From positions 1 to 41,075 of the forward strand of contig CABUPJ010000033.1 of NCBI GenBank assembly GCA_902493335.1: DNA of 41,075 nt, read 5' to 3'. The notes beneath the pieces are model-generated. The model ran no database searches. It worked only from the letters and a program-made list of their open reading frames with translations, and was not told where the DNA came from. Each line of letters begins with the position of its first letter. The stretch's first letter is position 1. This DNA comes from an uncultured Porphyromonadaceae bacterium (GTDB lineage Bacteria > Bacteroidota > Bacteroidia > Bacteroidales > Muribaculaceae). Positions 1 to 6,775 of this stretch are shown here, in pieces. The translations under genes were made by a program, and so were the position numbers.

Positions 1-72
1 CGTGGATGGGGAGGGAGTGCCGCTTCGTTACAAGGGCTGAAGCCCTTGTTCCATACCTTGTTACAATCACGA

Positions 73-114
73 CAGAACAAAAGATCAGAAGGGCATAAGA
101 CAAAAGATTTTAAA
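73..114 (+). repeat. Dispersed A-rich repeat, copy 1
   Basis: This A-rich block contains AGAACAAAAG, then CAGAAG, then ACAAAAGATTTTAAA. The same words in a similar order recur at 28891-28928 and 40621-40659, all intergenic and on the plus strand. At 73 and 40621 it lies just upstream of the palindrome composite. Function unknown; it could be part of a larger dispersed element or a transcription-related leader. Confidence 0.55.
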
Positions 115-135
115 GCTCTATTGTGGAAGGAAGTC

Positions 136-242
136 TGCGTTTTTCAAACGCAATAAATCTATTATCGCTCTTACCGCGCAGGCCGGCGCCCAAGCGCCTC
201 GGCCTACGCGGCTATCAGTAAAATCATCGCCTTGCAGGCGAT
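136..242 (+). repeat. Composite palindromic element, copy 1
   Basis: Three nested or adjacent hairpins. The first is TGCGTTT-TTC-AAACGCA at 136-152. The second, at 174-211, has an outer stem CCGCGCAGGCC / GGCCTACGCGG enclosing an inner stem GGCGC/GCGCC. The third is ATCGCCT-TGC-AGGCGAT at 226-242. A conserved unpaired spacer containing CAGTAAAATC joins the last two. Copy 3 (40880-40985) has the same order and orientation, and copy 2 (16757-16862) is inverted. The outer stem and spacer are almost identical between copies, while the inner stem changes on both sides together. Confidence 0.75.
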
Positions 243-247
243 ATGAG

Positions 248-378
248 CCGAGGGTTTCAGCCCTTGGAATCAATGAGTTGGCTGCGAGGGCCGAAGCCGT
301 AGCTCCACACGGCGGCAAGCCGCCGACACAAGAACAAATTTGAAGGCTCGGCCTTCACACGTCGCCGAACTCGGCGAC
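248..378 (+). repeat. Cluster of short hairpins, island 1
   Basis: Successive inverted repeats: CCGAGGGT/GCCCTTGG with loop TTCA (248-267), CGGCGGC/GCCGCCG with loop AA (310-325), GAAGGC/GCCTTC with loop TCG (342-356) and GTCGCCG/CGGCGAC with loop AACT (361-378). The first and last have close relatives in island 2 (16556-16575 and 16619-16636). In the last pair the stem differs at compensating positions (GTCGCCG here, GACGCCG there), and the flank GCACTTYAATAGC is shared. Confidence 0.7.
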
Positions 379-537
379 GCACTTCAATAGCAAGTCGGCA
401 GGCGGTTGGGCGGTTACGCGATCGTGAAGTGAAGCCGAGACGACCATGCGGCTCAGGCGATAAATTTTTCTTTTTTCTTGTAATAAAAACAGAGGGTGTG
501 GCGTCTAATGGCAAAAGTCTGAGCAAATCTCATCATT

Positions 538-1008
538 ATGAACAACCGACAACAACGTTTCACCGCTGCCATAAAGGAGCATAAACGCACGATATATATG
601 GTCTGCTATATGTTTTCGCAGGACGAAGAGGATATAAAAGACCTGTTTCAAGAAGTCCTAATCAACTTATGGAAGGGCTTCGACAGCTTCGGCGGCCGCA
701 GCAATCTCAACACATGGGTCTACCGCGTCAGCCTGAACACATGCATTTCATATAAGCGTAAGGAAAACCGGCGCCGCGGTCAAAGCTTCGACTTCGATAT
801 AGACATGAGCATGACTGACGACGGCGACTCCGAACAGATCGGGATGCTGCACAGCAGAATCTCGCGTCTGCGGCCGTTCGACCGCGCCATCGTGCTGCTG
901 TGGCTTGAAGGCATCAGCTATGATGAAATCGCCGGCATCGTAGGCATCACGCCGAAGAATGTCGGGGTCAGACTATTCAGAATAAAAGAAGAACTAAAAA
1001 AGATGTAG
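538..1008 (+). CDS. ECF-type RNA polymerase sigma-70 factor
   Basis: A 156-residue extracytoplasmic-function sigma factor that would direct RNA polymerase to a small regulon. Region 2 spans about residues 20-78; the DLFQEVLINLWKGFDSF stretch is the core-binding part and NLNTWVYRVSLNTCISYKRK is the -10 recognition part. Region 4 spans about 104-155, with helix-turn-helix GISYDEIAGIVGITPKNVGVRLFRI. Regions 1.1, 1.2 and 3 are absent, as expected for an ECF. The ATG at 538 fits the usual N-terminal length. The partner membrane-protein gene starts 4 nt after the stop, so the two are surely co-transcribed. By analogy with Bacteroidetes sigma/membrane-protein pairs the neighbour may hold it inactive (inference). 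The target regulon is unknown. Confidence 0.9.
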   Translation: MNNRQQRFTAAIKEHKRTIYMVCYMFSQDEEDIKDLFQEVLINLWKGFDSFGGRSNLNTWVYRVSLNTCISYKRKENRRRGQSFDFDIDMSMTDDGDSEQIGMLHSRISRLRPFDRAIVLLWLEGISYDEIAGIVGITPKNVGVRLFRIKEELKKM

Positions 1009-1012
1009 CCTT

Positions 1013-1594
1013 ATGGAAGACAATCTCGAACAGATGCACCGACAGATATCACTGCTCAAAGACAGACTCGCACAATATGAGATAATATCGGATGACACAA
1101 TCGAACGGACTATCAGCCGGTATATCAAGGAATATAACCGCACACGGCGGCAGAATCTGATAATGATGACAGCTGTCATTGTTTCGGCACCGCTCTGCCT
1201 CTACAACCTCAGGATACCGGTGTGGTTTATTTTTCTTACTATCTCATATTTCATTGTCGCTATCTGCTATGAGCTTTTATCGCACGACAGGATTGACGAG
1301 ACATCATTCTCTGACAGCGATATGGTGAGTATCAGCGCGAAGGCGGCGAAGATGATAAAGCGCAACGGCCAGTGGCTGCTCTTCGGCATACCGATGTCTG
1401 CTGTCTGGCTGGCATTGTTCGCCAGGGAGATAATCAGGATAAACGGCGGCGTTGAAAACAGTCTGTTCCTGCTCGCCGGGGCAGCAACGGGCGGTATCAT
1501 CGGCGGCATCATAGGCCTGAAGCGTTACCGCCGCTCGCGCGCCAACGCCCGCGCCATAATCGACGAAATCAACAGAATCAGATCACAGAATTAG
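1013..1594 (+). CDS. 4-TM membrane protein with N-terminal coiled coil, putative regulator of the ECF sigma factor
   Basis: I do not recognise a named family. Residues 1-46 are charged and heptad-like (MEDNLEQMHRQISLLKDRLA), suggesting a cytoplasmic coiled coil. Hydrophobic segments follow at about 48-66, 69-88, 119-138 and 149-169. The last is glycine-rich (GAATGGIIGGIIG) and is followed by a basic tail. The gene starts 4 nt after the sigma stop codon. That position suggests an anti-sigma or signal-sensing role, but no ZAS-type zinc motif or FecR domain is visible, so this is inference. An intrinsic terminator lies 23 nt downstream. Confidence 0.75.
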   Translation: MEDNLEQMHRQISLLKDRLAQYEIISDDTIERTISRYIKEYNRTRRQNLIMMTAVIVSAPLCLYNLRIPVWFIFLTISYFIVAICYELLSHDRIDETSFSDSDMVSISAKAAKMIKRNGQWLLFGIPMSAVWLALFAREIIRINGGVENSLFLLAGAATGGIIGGIIGLKRYRRSRANARAIIDEINRIRSQN

Positions 1595-1616
1595 CTATTC
1601 CGCAGGCTTAAAAAAA

Positions 1617-1648
1617 TTCGGGGTCGGCTCTCGCGAGCCGGCCCCGAA
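1617..1648. terminator. Bidirectional intrinsic terminator
   Basis: A strong hairpin with arms TTCGGGGTCGGCTC and GAGCCGGCCCCGAA around loop TCGC. It is followed by GGCTTTTT on the plus strand and preceded by a run of seven A on the plus strand, which is a T run for the minus strand. It sits between two convergent genes and would end both the sigma/membrane-protein operon and gapA. Confidence 0.88.
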
Positions 1649-1682
1649 GGCTTTTTATCTATGGTTGATTAATGGCGGATGA

Positions 1683-2693
1683 TCAGCCGTTGATTTCGAC
1701 CATACGGGCGATGAGATCGAGAACTTTGTTAGAGTAGCCGATTTCGTTGTCATACCAAGAAACGACCTTAACGAAGTTGTCTGTCAAATAAACACCAGCG
1801 TTGGCGTCGAAGATAGATGTGCGGGTGTCGCCGAGGAAGTCGCTTGAAACGACTGCGTCTTCGGTGTAACCGAGAACACCTTTGAGCTCGCCGGCTGCAG
1901 CCTCTTTCATAGCGGCGCAGATAGCTTCTTTGGTAGCGGGTTTAGCGAGGTTGACGGTGAGGTCGACAACAGATACGTCGAGGGTGGGGACACGCATCGA
2001 GATACCGGTCAGTTTGCCGTTGAGTTCGGGGATAACTTTGCCTACAGCCTTGGCAGCGCCTGTCGAAGAAGGGATGATGTTGCCAGAAGCAGCACGGCCG
2101 CCGCGCCAGTCTTTCATCGAAGGACCGTCGACAGTCTTCTGAGTAGCTGTTGTAGAGTGAACTGTTGTCATAAGGCCGTTGACGATGCCGAATTTGTCGT
2201 TGAGGACTTTGGCGATGGGAGCGAGGCAGTTTGTTGTGCAAGATGCGTTAGAAACAAACTGTGTGCCTTTGACATAAGTTTTGTCGTTCACGCCGCATAC
2301 GAACATGGGGGTGTCGTCCTTCGAGGGGGCTGACATAACGACATATTTTGCGCCGGCTTCGATGTGAGCCTGTGCTTTTTCTTTTGTAAGGAAGAGACCG
2401 GTTGATTCAACAACGTATTCAGCACCTACTGCACCCCAGTTGATTTCTTTCGGGTCGCGGCAAGCTGTAACGCGGATGTGTTTGCCGTTGACGATGAGCT
2501 CGCTCTTCTCGAGGTCGAAGTCTACTGTGCCGTCAAACTGGCCGTGCATTGTGTCATATTTGAGCATGTAAGCCATGTAGTCAACGGGAAGAAGGTCGTT
2601 GATTGCTACTACTTCGATGTCATTACGTTTTGTTGAAGCACGGAAAACGAAACGTCCGATGCGGCCGAAGCCGTTAATACCTATTTTTGTCAT
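1683..2693 (-). CDS. gapA: Glyceraldehyde-3-phosphate dehydrogenase, type I
   Basis: Glycolytic and gluconeogenic GAPDH, 336 residues, converting glyceraldehyde-3-phosphate, phosphate and NAD+ to 1,3-bisphosphoglycerate. The Rossmann motif NGFGRIG is at residues 7-13, and the Asn-Asp pair at 32-33 at the adenosine pocket points to NAD+ preference. The active-site motif SNASCTTNCLAP places the nucleophile at Cys152, with catalytic His179 in TTVHS. Length and motifs are complete. The gene is monocistronic, bounded by the shared terminator at 1617-1648 and a predicted promoter at 2790-2819. Codon choice is visibly more restricted and less GC-rich than in most neighbours, as expected for a highly expressed gene (inference). 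Confidence 0.97.
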   Translation of the reverse strand: MTKIGINGFGRIGRFVFRASTKRNDIEVVAINDLLPVDYMAYMLKYDTMHGQFDGTVDFDLEKSELIVNGKHIRVTACRDPKEINWGAVGAEYVVESTGLFLTKEKAQAHIEAGAKYVVMSAPSKDDTPMFVCGVNDKTYVKGTQFVSNASCTTNCLAPIAKVLNDKFGIVNGLMTTVHSTTATQKTVDGPSMKDWRGGRAASGNIIPSSTGAAKAVGKVIPELNGKLTGISMRVPTLDVSVVDLTVNLAKPATKEAICAAMKEAAAGELKGVLGYTEDAVVSSDFLGDTRTSIFDANAGVYLTDNFVKVVSWYDNEIGYSNKVLDLIARMVEING

Positions 2694-2789
2694 AATTGTT
2701 ATATAAAAATATTGGGTTATGAATTAATTAGTTATATCATTGTTTTGCTTTACGGGAGCCTCGCTCGGCCCCCTGCTTTTTTACCGTCA

Positions 2790-2819
2790 CAAAATTACTA
2801 TATTTTTTTGTCTTACAAA
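2790..2819 (-). promoter_or_regulatory. Predicted gapA promoter
   Basis: On the minus strand a -7 box TAATTTTG (plus-strand 2790-2797) matches TAnnTTTG exactly. A TTTG -33 box (plus-strand 2816-2819) sits 18 bp upstream of it. The start point would fall near 2783, leaving a 5' leader of about 90 nt before the ATG at 2693. A leader of that length could carry regulation; I see no riboswitch fold in it. Confidence 0.55.
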
Positions 2820-2894
2820 CAATAATTGTCCAAAATATGCACCCGATTTTTTGCTTATTTATCCTTTTTATGTGTCGGTATCGGCTTTTTTTCA

Positions 2895-2902
2895 TATTTT
2901 TG
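2895..2902 (+). promoter_or_regulatory. Candidate -7 box for mscL
   Basis: TATTTTTG fits TAnnTTTG and lies 52 bp upstream of the mscL ATG. No TTTG is found at the right spacing upstream, so only the -7 half is supported. Confidence 0.3.
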
Positions 2903-2954
2903 TGTTTATCTAATATCCCGAATCATAATTTTTCATTTTTTATACTTTAACGAT

Positions 2955-3389
2955 ATGAAGAAATTTCTGAACGAATTCAAGGAGTTTGCAATGAAGGGCA
3001 ATGTCGTCGACATGGCCATCGGTGTGATCATCGGCGCCGCTTTCGGCAAAATCGTCACGTCGCTCGTCAATGACATCATCATGCCCGGACTCGGTGTGCT
3101 CACCGGCGGTCTCAATTTCTCAGACTATAAATTTGTAATCAAGGACGCTGTCACAGAAGGTACTGAAATCATCACACCCGAGGTGGCTATAACATGGGGC
3201 TCGTTTGTTCAGACGATCTTCGACTTTATCATCATCGCCTTCTGTATCTTTGTAGCCATCAAGGCCATGAACCGCTTCAAACGCAAAGCCGAGGAAGCAC
3301 CCGCTCCGGCCGCACCTGCCGGCCCGACTCAGGAAGAACTCCTTGCCGAGATACGCGATCTGCTCAAGAAAGAGGTAGAGAAGAAATAA
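2955..3389 (+). CDS. mscL: Large-conductance mechanosensitive channel MscL
   Basis: Homopentameric inner-membrane channel that opens under membrane tension and releases solutes during hypo-osmotic shock. The open frame extends upstream to 2826, but I start at the ATG at 2955 because it gives the canonical N-terminus MKKFLNEFKEFAMKGNVVDM and a normal length of 144 residues. TM1 is about 17-45, with the pore-lining GVIIGAAFGKIVTSLVND. TM2 is about 75-98 (FVQTIFDFIIIAFCIFVAIKA). A basic segment and an Ala/Pro linker precede the C-terminal amphipathic helix (TQEELLAEIRDLLKKE). It is followed 15 nt later by aroK and probably heads that operon. Confidence 0.95.
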   Translation: MKKFLNEFKEFAMKGNVVDMAIGVIIGAAFGKIVTSLVNDIIMPGLGVLTGGLNFSDYKFVIKDAVTEGTEIITPEVAITWGSFVQTIFDFIIIAFCIFVAIKAMNRFKRKAEEAPAPAAPAGPTQEELLAEIRDLLKKEVEKK

Positions 3390-3404
3390 CAATCACCGTC
3401 ATAA

Positions 3405-3962
3405 GTGCGCAGACCAATTTTTCTGATAGGCTACATGGCCTCGGGCAAGACCACGCTCGGCCGTGCCGTCAGCCGCGACACGGGCATTGATTTCATAGAC
3501 CTCGACGACTATATCGTCGAGCGCGAGGGGCTGAGCATCAGCGAGCTTTTCGAACGTGGCGAGGCCGTCTTCCGTGACGCCGAGCGGCGCGCGCTCCGCA
3601 GCCTGCTCGAACCGGGACGACCGGCGGCTCTGATAGCCTGCGGCGGCGGCACGCCCTGTTTCGGCGACAACATGGAGCTGATGAACTCGTCGGGGGTCAC
3701 CGTGCTGCTCGAGGCCGACCGCGACACTCTGCTCAACCGCCTGAAGCTCTTCAGGGCGCAGCGTCCGCTGCTGCGCGACCTCGACGACCGGGCCCTCACC
3801 GACTTTGTCGAGCGATCGATGGCCTCGCGGCGGCAGCATTACGAAAAAGCCTCGGCGCGTTTTGACAGCTCGCGCCTCGAAAACGAGGCCGAGATCGCCG
3901 AAAGCTCACGCCGATTCATAAACACCTTTCTAACTGACAATCAACAAGCGACACTGCAATGA
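3405..3962 (+). CDS. aroK: Shikimate kinase
   Basis: ATP-dependent phosphorylation of shikimate to shikimate-3-phosphate in aromatic amino acid synthesis; cytosolic; 185 residues. Walker A is GYMASGKT at 9-16. Shikimate-binding Asp34 lies in IDLDDYIV, Arg57 in AVFRDAE, and the glycine triplet CGGGTP at about 79-84. The lid arginine is Arg120 in RAQRPLL. The start codon is GTG at 3405; no upstream ATG keeps the P-loop at its usual distance from the N-terminus. The stop overlaps the next gene's start by 4 nt (ATGA), so the two are translationally coupled. The C-terminal 20 residues are poorly conserved in kind (FLTDNQQATLQ). Confidence 0.93.
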   Translation: MRRPIFLIGYMASGKTTLGRAVSRDTGIDFIDLDDYIVEREGLSISELFERGEAVFRDAERRALRSLLEPGRPAALIACGGGTPCFGDNMELMNSSGVTVLLEADRDTLLNRLKLFRAQRPLLRDLDDRALTDFVERSMASRRQHYEKASARFDSSRLENEAEIAESSRRFINTFLTDNQQATLQ

Positions 3963-5134
3963 ACTCGCCCACCCCACTGGAGCAACTGCTCAAGCTCGCC
4001 ACCGAAAGCCGCCAGGCGACCATCGGGCTGCCGGCATCGAAGAACCGGGCCGAAAAACGTTTTCCGCTGACACCCGAAGTAGCCGGCATGCTCGTCGAGC
4101 GCGGCTTCTCGGTCAAGATAGAGGCCGGCGCCGCCGAACCAATCCATTATGCCGACGCCGCCTACAGCCGCCTCGGCGCCACGGTCGTCAGCCGGGCCGA
4201 GACATTGCGCTGCGACATCGTCATCCATCCGGCGGCACTGAGCGAGGCCGACGCCCGCGGACTCAAACGCGGCTGCCTGCTGCTGACATTCCTCCATCCC
4301 GAACAGCAGACACCGGCTGCAATACACTATCTGCTCGACAAATCAGTCACAGCCATCGCCCTCGACCATATCGCCGACGATGAAGGACGGCGCCCCTTCG
4401 CCGACATCCTGCACGAAATCGACGGTCGGGCGTCTATCGCCATCGCCTCGTCGCTGCTCGCCGACGCCATCCACGGCAAAGGCATACTGCTCGGCGGTGT
4501 GGCCGGAGTAGTGCCCTGCGAGGTGACGATAATCGGGTCTGACATAGCCGGCTGCGCGGCCGCCCGCTCGGCAACCGGCCTCGGAGCCACGGTGAGGATG
4601 TTTGACAACGACGCCTACCGGCTGCGCCGCGCCATCAACGACCTCGGTCCCGGCGTGATAGCGTCGACGCTGCATCCGCGTGTGTTCGAGAGCGCCCTTC
4701 GCAGCGCCGACATCGTCATAGGCTGCTGCGAAGGCGGCCGCCACAGCATAGACCAGTCGCTGGTCGACGTCATGAAACGCGGCGTCATCACATTCGACCT
4801 CTGCCCGCTGCCTCAGCCGATGTTCCCGTCGATGCCTCAGATCGATCTGGCTCAGGCGTCGCCATTCGACAACGCCAATGACGGCAGCCGCCGCGTCTGC
4901 TATGTCAACGCCGGCAACGCCGTGCCCCGCACGGCCGCCATGGCCCTCGGCGACACACTGCTGACGATGATAGACAACATCGTAGCCTGCGACTCGACCG
5001 TCAACGCGCTGAAGCTCAAGCCCGAGCTTCGGCGCGCTGCCTACACGTTCATCGGCCGGGCGGTCAATCCGGCAATCGCAGCCATCGTCGGGCAACGTCC
5101 CGTCGACATCTCTCTTCTGTTACAATTCACCTAA
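3959..5134 (+). CDS. Alanine dehydrogenase / transhydrogenase-alpha family protein with altered active site
   Basis: A 391-residue member of the AlaDH/PNT family. The N-terminal domain (about 1-140) has the family start IGLPASKNRAEKRFPLTPE, with the substrate-contacting Arg equivalent at 34, and TFLHPE with the catalytic His equivalent at 113. The Rossmann domain is centred on VTIIGSDIAGCAAARSATGL. Two landmark positions differ from classical alanine dehydrogenase by eye alignment. The substrate-binding Lys in the usual LKVKEP segment is replaced by His90 (IVIHPAAL), and the DxxxDQGGC segment carrying the catalytic Asp reads FDLCPLPQP. It may have another substrate or be a regulatory pseudoenzyme (inference). 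It overlaps aroK by 4 nt. Confidence 0.75.
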   Translation: MNSPTPLEQLLKLATESRQATIGLPASKNRAEKRFPLTPEVAGMLVERGFSVKIEAGAAEPIHYADAAYSRLGATVVSRAETLRCDIVIHPAALSEADARGLKRGCLLLTFLHPEQQTPAAIHYLLDKSVTAIALDHIADDEGRRPFADILHEIDGRASIAIASSLLADAIHGKGILLGGVAGVVPCEVTIIGSDIAGCAAARSATGLGATVRMFDNDAYRLRRAINDLGPGVIASTLHPRVFESALRSADIVIGCCEGGRHSIDQSLVDVMKRGVITFDLCPLPQPMFPSMPQIDLAQASPFDNANDGSRRVCYVNAGNAVPRTAAMALGDTLLTMIDNIVACDSTVNALKLKPELRRAAYTFIGRAVNPAIAAIVGQRPVDISLLLQFT

Positions 5135-5160
5135 CAGACAGCCAACTATCAACAAAAATA

Positions 5161-5796
5161 ATGTCATCCAACAAATATTATGTCGTCTGGAACGGCGTCG
5201 AACCCGGCGTCTATGATTCATGGGAAGAGTGCGAACTTCAGGTCAAAAACTTCCCGGGCGCAAAATACCGAGCCTTCCCGACCCAGCGTGCGGCCGTCGA
5301 AGCCTACCGCGGCGAAGCCGACCTCGGCATCTTCAAGGCCATAGGGCGGCATACGCGCCAGTTTGTCAACTACGAGGCCTTTCCCGAGATACGCCTCGAC
5401 GCCATCGCCGTCGACGGCGCCTGCTCGAAGAATCCCGGCCCGATGGAATACCGCGGGGTGATGGTCGGCGACGGTACCGAAGTGTTCCACGTCGGCCCCA
5501 TCGACGGGGGCACCAACAACATCGCCGAATATATCGCGCTGATTCATGCGGCGTCGCTCTTAGCGCGTCGCGGCGACTACACCACGCCAATCTACAGCGA
5601 CTCGAAGACAGCGCTCGGCTGGCTCGCCAAAGGCCACAGCAATACCAAGATAATACCGACGCCGGCCAACGCGCAGATACGTCAGCTGCTCGCCCGCGCC
5701 GATGCGTGGCGCTCGGCCAACCGCATCATCAATCCCGTCATCAAGTGGGACACCGACCGCTGGGGCGAAATCCCCGCCGACTTCGGCCGCAAATGA
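5161..5796 (+). CDS. rnhA: Ribonuclease HI with N-terminal hybrid-binding (viroplasmin-like) domain
   Basis: Degrades the RNA strand of RNA-DNA hybrids (R-loops, primers); 211 residues. Residues 4-50 (YYVVWNGVEPGVYDSWEEC...AYRG) are the caulimovirus-viroplasmin/HBD fold that raises affinity for hybrids. A short linker leads to the catalytic RNase H domain from about residue 77. The metal-binding carboxylates are visible: Asp85 (AVDGACSKNPGP), Glu123 (NNIAEY), Asp147 (IYSDSKTA) and Asp197 in KWDTDRWGEIPADFGRK. The domain order and the WGEIPADF ending are typical of Bacteroidetes enzymes. It starts 26 nt after the AlaDH-like gene. Confidence 0.95.
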   Translation: MSSNKYYVVWNGVEPGVYDSWEECELQVKNFPGAKYRAFPTQRAAVEAYRGEADLGIFKAIGRHTRQFVNYEAFPEIRLDAIAVDGACSKNPGPMEYRGVMVGDGTEVFHVGPIDGGTNNIAEYIALIHAASLLARRGDYTTPIYSDSKTALGWLAKGHSNTKIIPTPANAQIRQLLARADAWRSANRIINPVIKWDTDRWGEIPADFGRK

Positions 5797-5828
5797 CAGA
5801 CAATCACCGATAAAAACCCGCAGAATCA

Positions 5829-6698
5829 ATGATGAAATACGAAGAATTTGACCGCTATATCGTCGCCGGCGAAGGCTCGCCCAAAGAGCGCGCCGGGCTG
5901 TGGCAGACGGCCATAGGCCTGCAGAATGTCGACCGCCTCGAGGTATCGGATTTTCTTGTCGAGACAGCCAGACGCCACATCGAAGGGCAGATAGACATTG
6001 ACCAGACCCGCGACCTCATTTCAAACTATTATCAGGCGGCAGACCGACGCAGCGATACCGAAAACAACAAAGAAGCCGACACCGCCGCAGCCAACATCGT
6101 CAAACTGCTTGCCGAACCGTCGTTTGTATTTTCGGTCGAAGGCCTCGCCTTGATTCACCGCCGCATTTTCACCGGCGTATTCAAGCACGCGGGCAAGTTC
6201 AGAGACTACGACTTCACCAAAAAAGAATGGGTACTCGACGGTGCATCAGTCATCTACGGTCCGGCCTCAGACCTCAGACGCACGGTGCAGTATGACTTCG
6301 ACCTTGAGAAAGAATTCAGCTACAAAGGCCTGACAATCGACGAGATAATCAACCATTTCGTCAGATTTATCTCAAACATCTGGCAGATACACCCGTTCTG
6401 CGAGGGCAACACGCGCACGACAGCTGTTTTCGCCATAAAATATCTGCGAAGCCTCGGATTCACAGCCGAAAATGATATGTTCAAGACCCACTCGTGGTAT
6501 TTCAGAAACGCTTTGGTGCGTTCTAACTACCGCAACGTCATCAATGGCATCGAACCGACCTATGAATATCTCACGCTATTCTTCAGAAATCTTCTTCTCG
6601 GCGAAGAGCACGAACTCAAGAACCGTTACCTTCATGTAGGCTTCAAGCCCGACGATACGGCGGCAGGCGGTCAGGGAACACCTGCGAATATATCTTAA
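5829..6698 (+). CDS. Fic-family protein (putative AMP-transferase)
   Basis: A 289-residue protein with the Fic active-site loop HPFCEGNTR at 188-196 (canonical HxFx(D/E)GNxR). Fic enzymes usually transfer AMP from ATP to a Ser/Thr/Tyr hydroxyl of a target protein. The flap that holds the target lies about 135-160. The N-terminal ~75 residues (GLWQTAIGLQNVDRLEVSDF, then HIEGQI at 50-55) resemble the helical region that in VbhA-like and related proteins carries an inhibitory helix. A strict [S/T]xxxE[G/N] motif is not clear here, so autoinhibition is uncertain. No separate antitoxin gene adjoins it. The codons are visibly more A/T-rich than the flanks, hinting at a later insertion into this operon. 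Target unknown. Confidence 0.88.
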   Translation: MMKYEEFDRYIVAGEGSPKERAGLWQTAIGLQNVDRLEVSDFLVETARRHIEGQIDIDQTRDLISNYYQAADRRSDTENNKEADTAAANIVKLLAEPSFVFSVEGLALIHRRIFTGVFKHAGKFRDYDFTKKEWVLDGASVIYGPASDLRRTVQYDFDLEKEFSYKGLTIDEIINHFVRFISNIWQIHPFCEGNTRTTAVFAIKYLRSLGFTAENDMFKTHSWYFRNALVRSNYRNVINGIEPTYEYLTLFFRNLLLGEEHELKNRYLHVGFKPDDTAAGGQGTPANIS

Positions 6699-6775
6699 AC
6701 AAATCAAAAAGGTTTGGCGGTTACGGGGGTTTTTGCTAATATTGCATATAATTGCGTCATTTCACATTTAAGACA

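Larger units (their letters stand above)
1..537. other. Gene-free island 1, packed with short hairpins
   Basis: No credible gene is present; the short open frames here run through palindromes. Seen: at least seven separate inverted repeats. These are CAAGGGC/GCCCTTG at 31-48, a 7-bp hairpin at 136-152, a composite element at 174-242, and others at 248-267, 310-325, 342-356 and 361-378. An A-rich repeat lies at 73-114. The last ~80 bases before the sigma gene at 538 are A/T-rich (near 460-490) and probably hold its promoter, but I found no clear TAnnTTTG box. The same kinds of modules recur at 16.5-16.9 kb and 40.6-41.0 kb. Confidence 0.8.

Noticed and set aside
118..526. Two minus-strand open frames in island 1 as small genes
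   Set aside because: They run straight through the palindromic repeats, have low-complexity repeat-derived translations and no ribosome-binding context.
2826..2954. Upstream 43-codon extension of MscL
   Set aside because: The extension is A/T-rich leader with the promoter-like box inside. The canonical MscL N-terminus begins at 2955.
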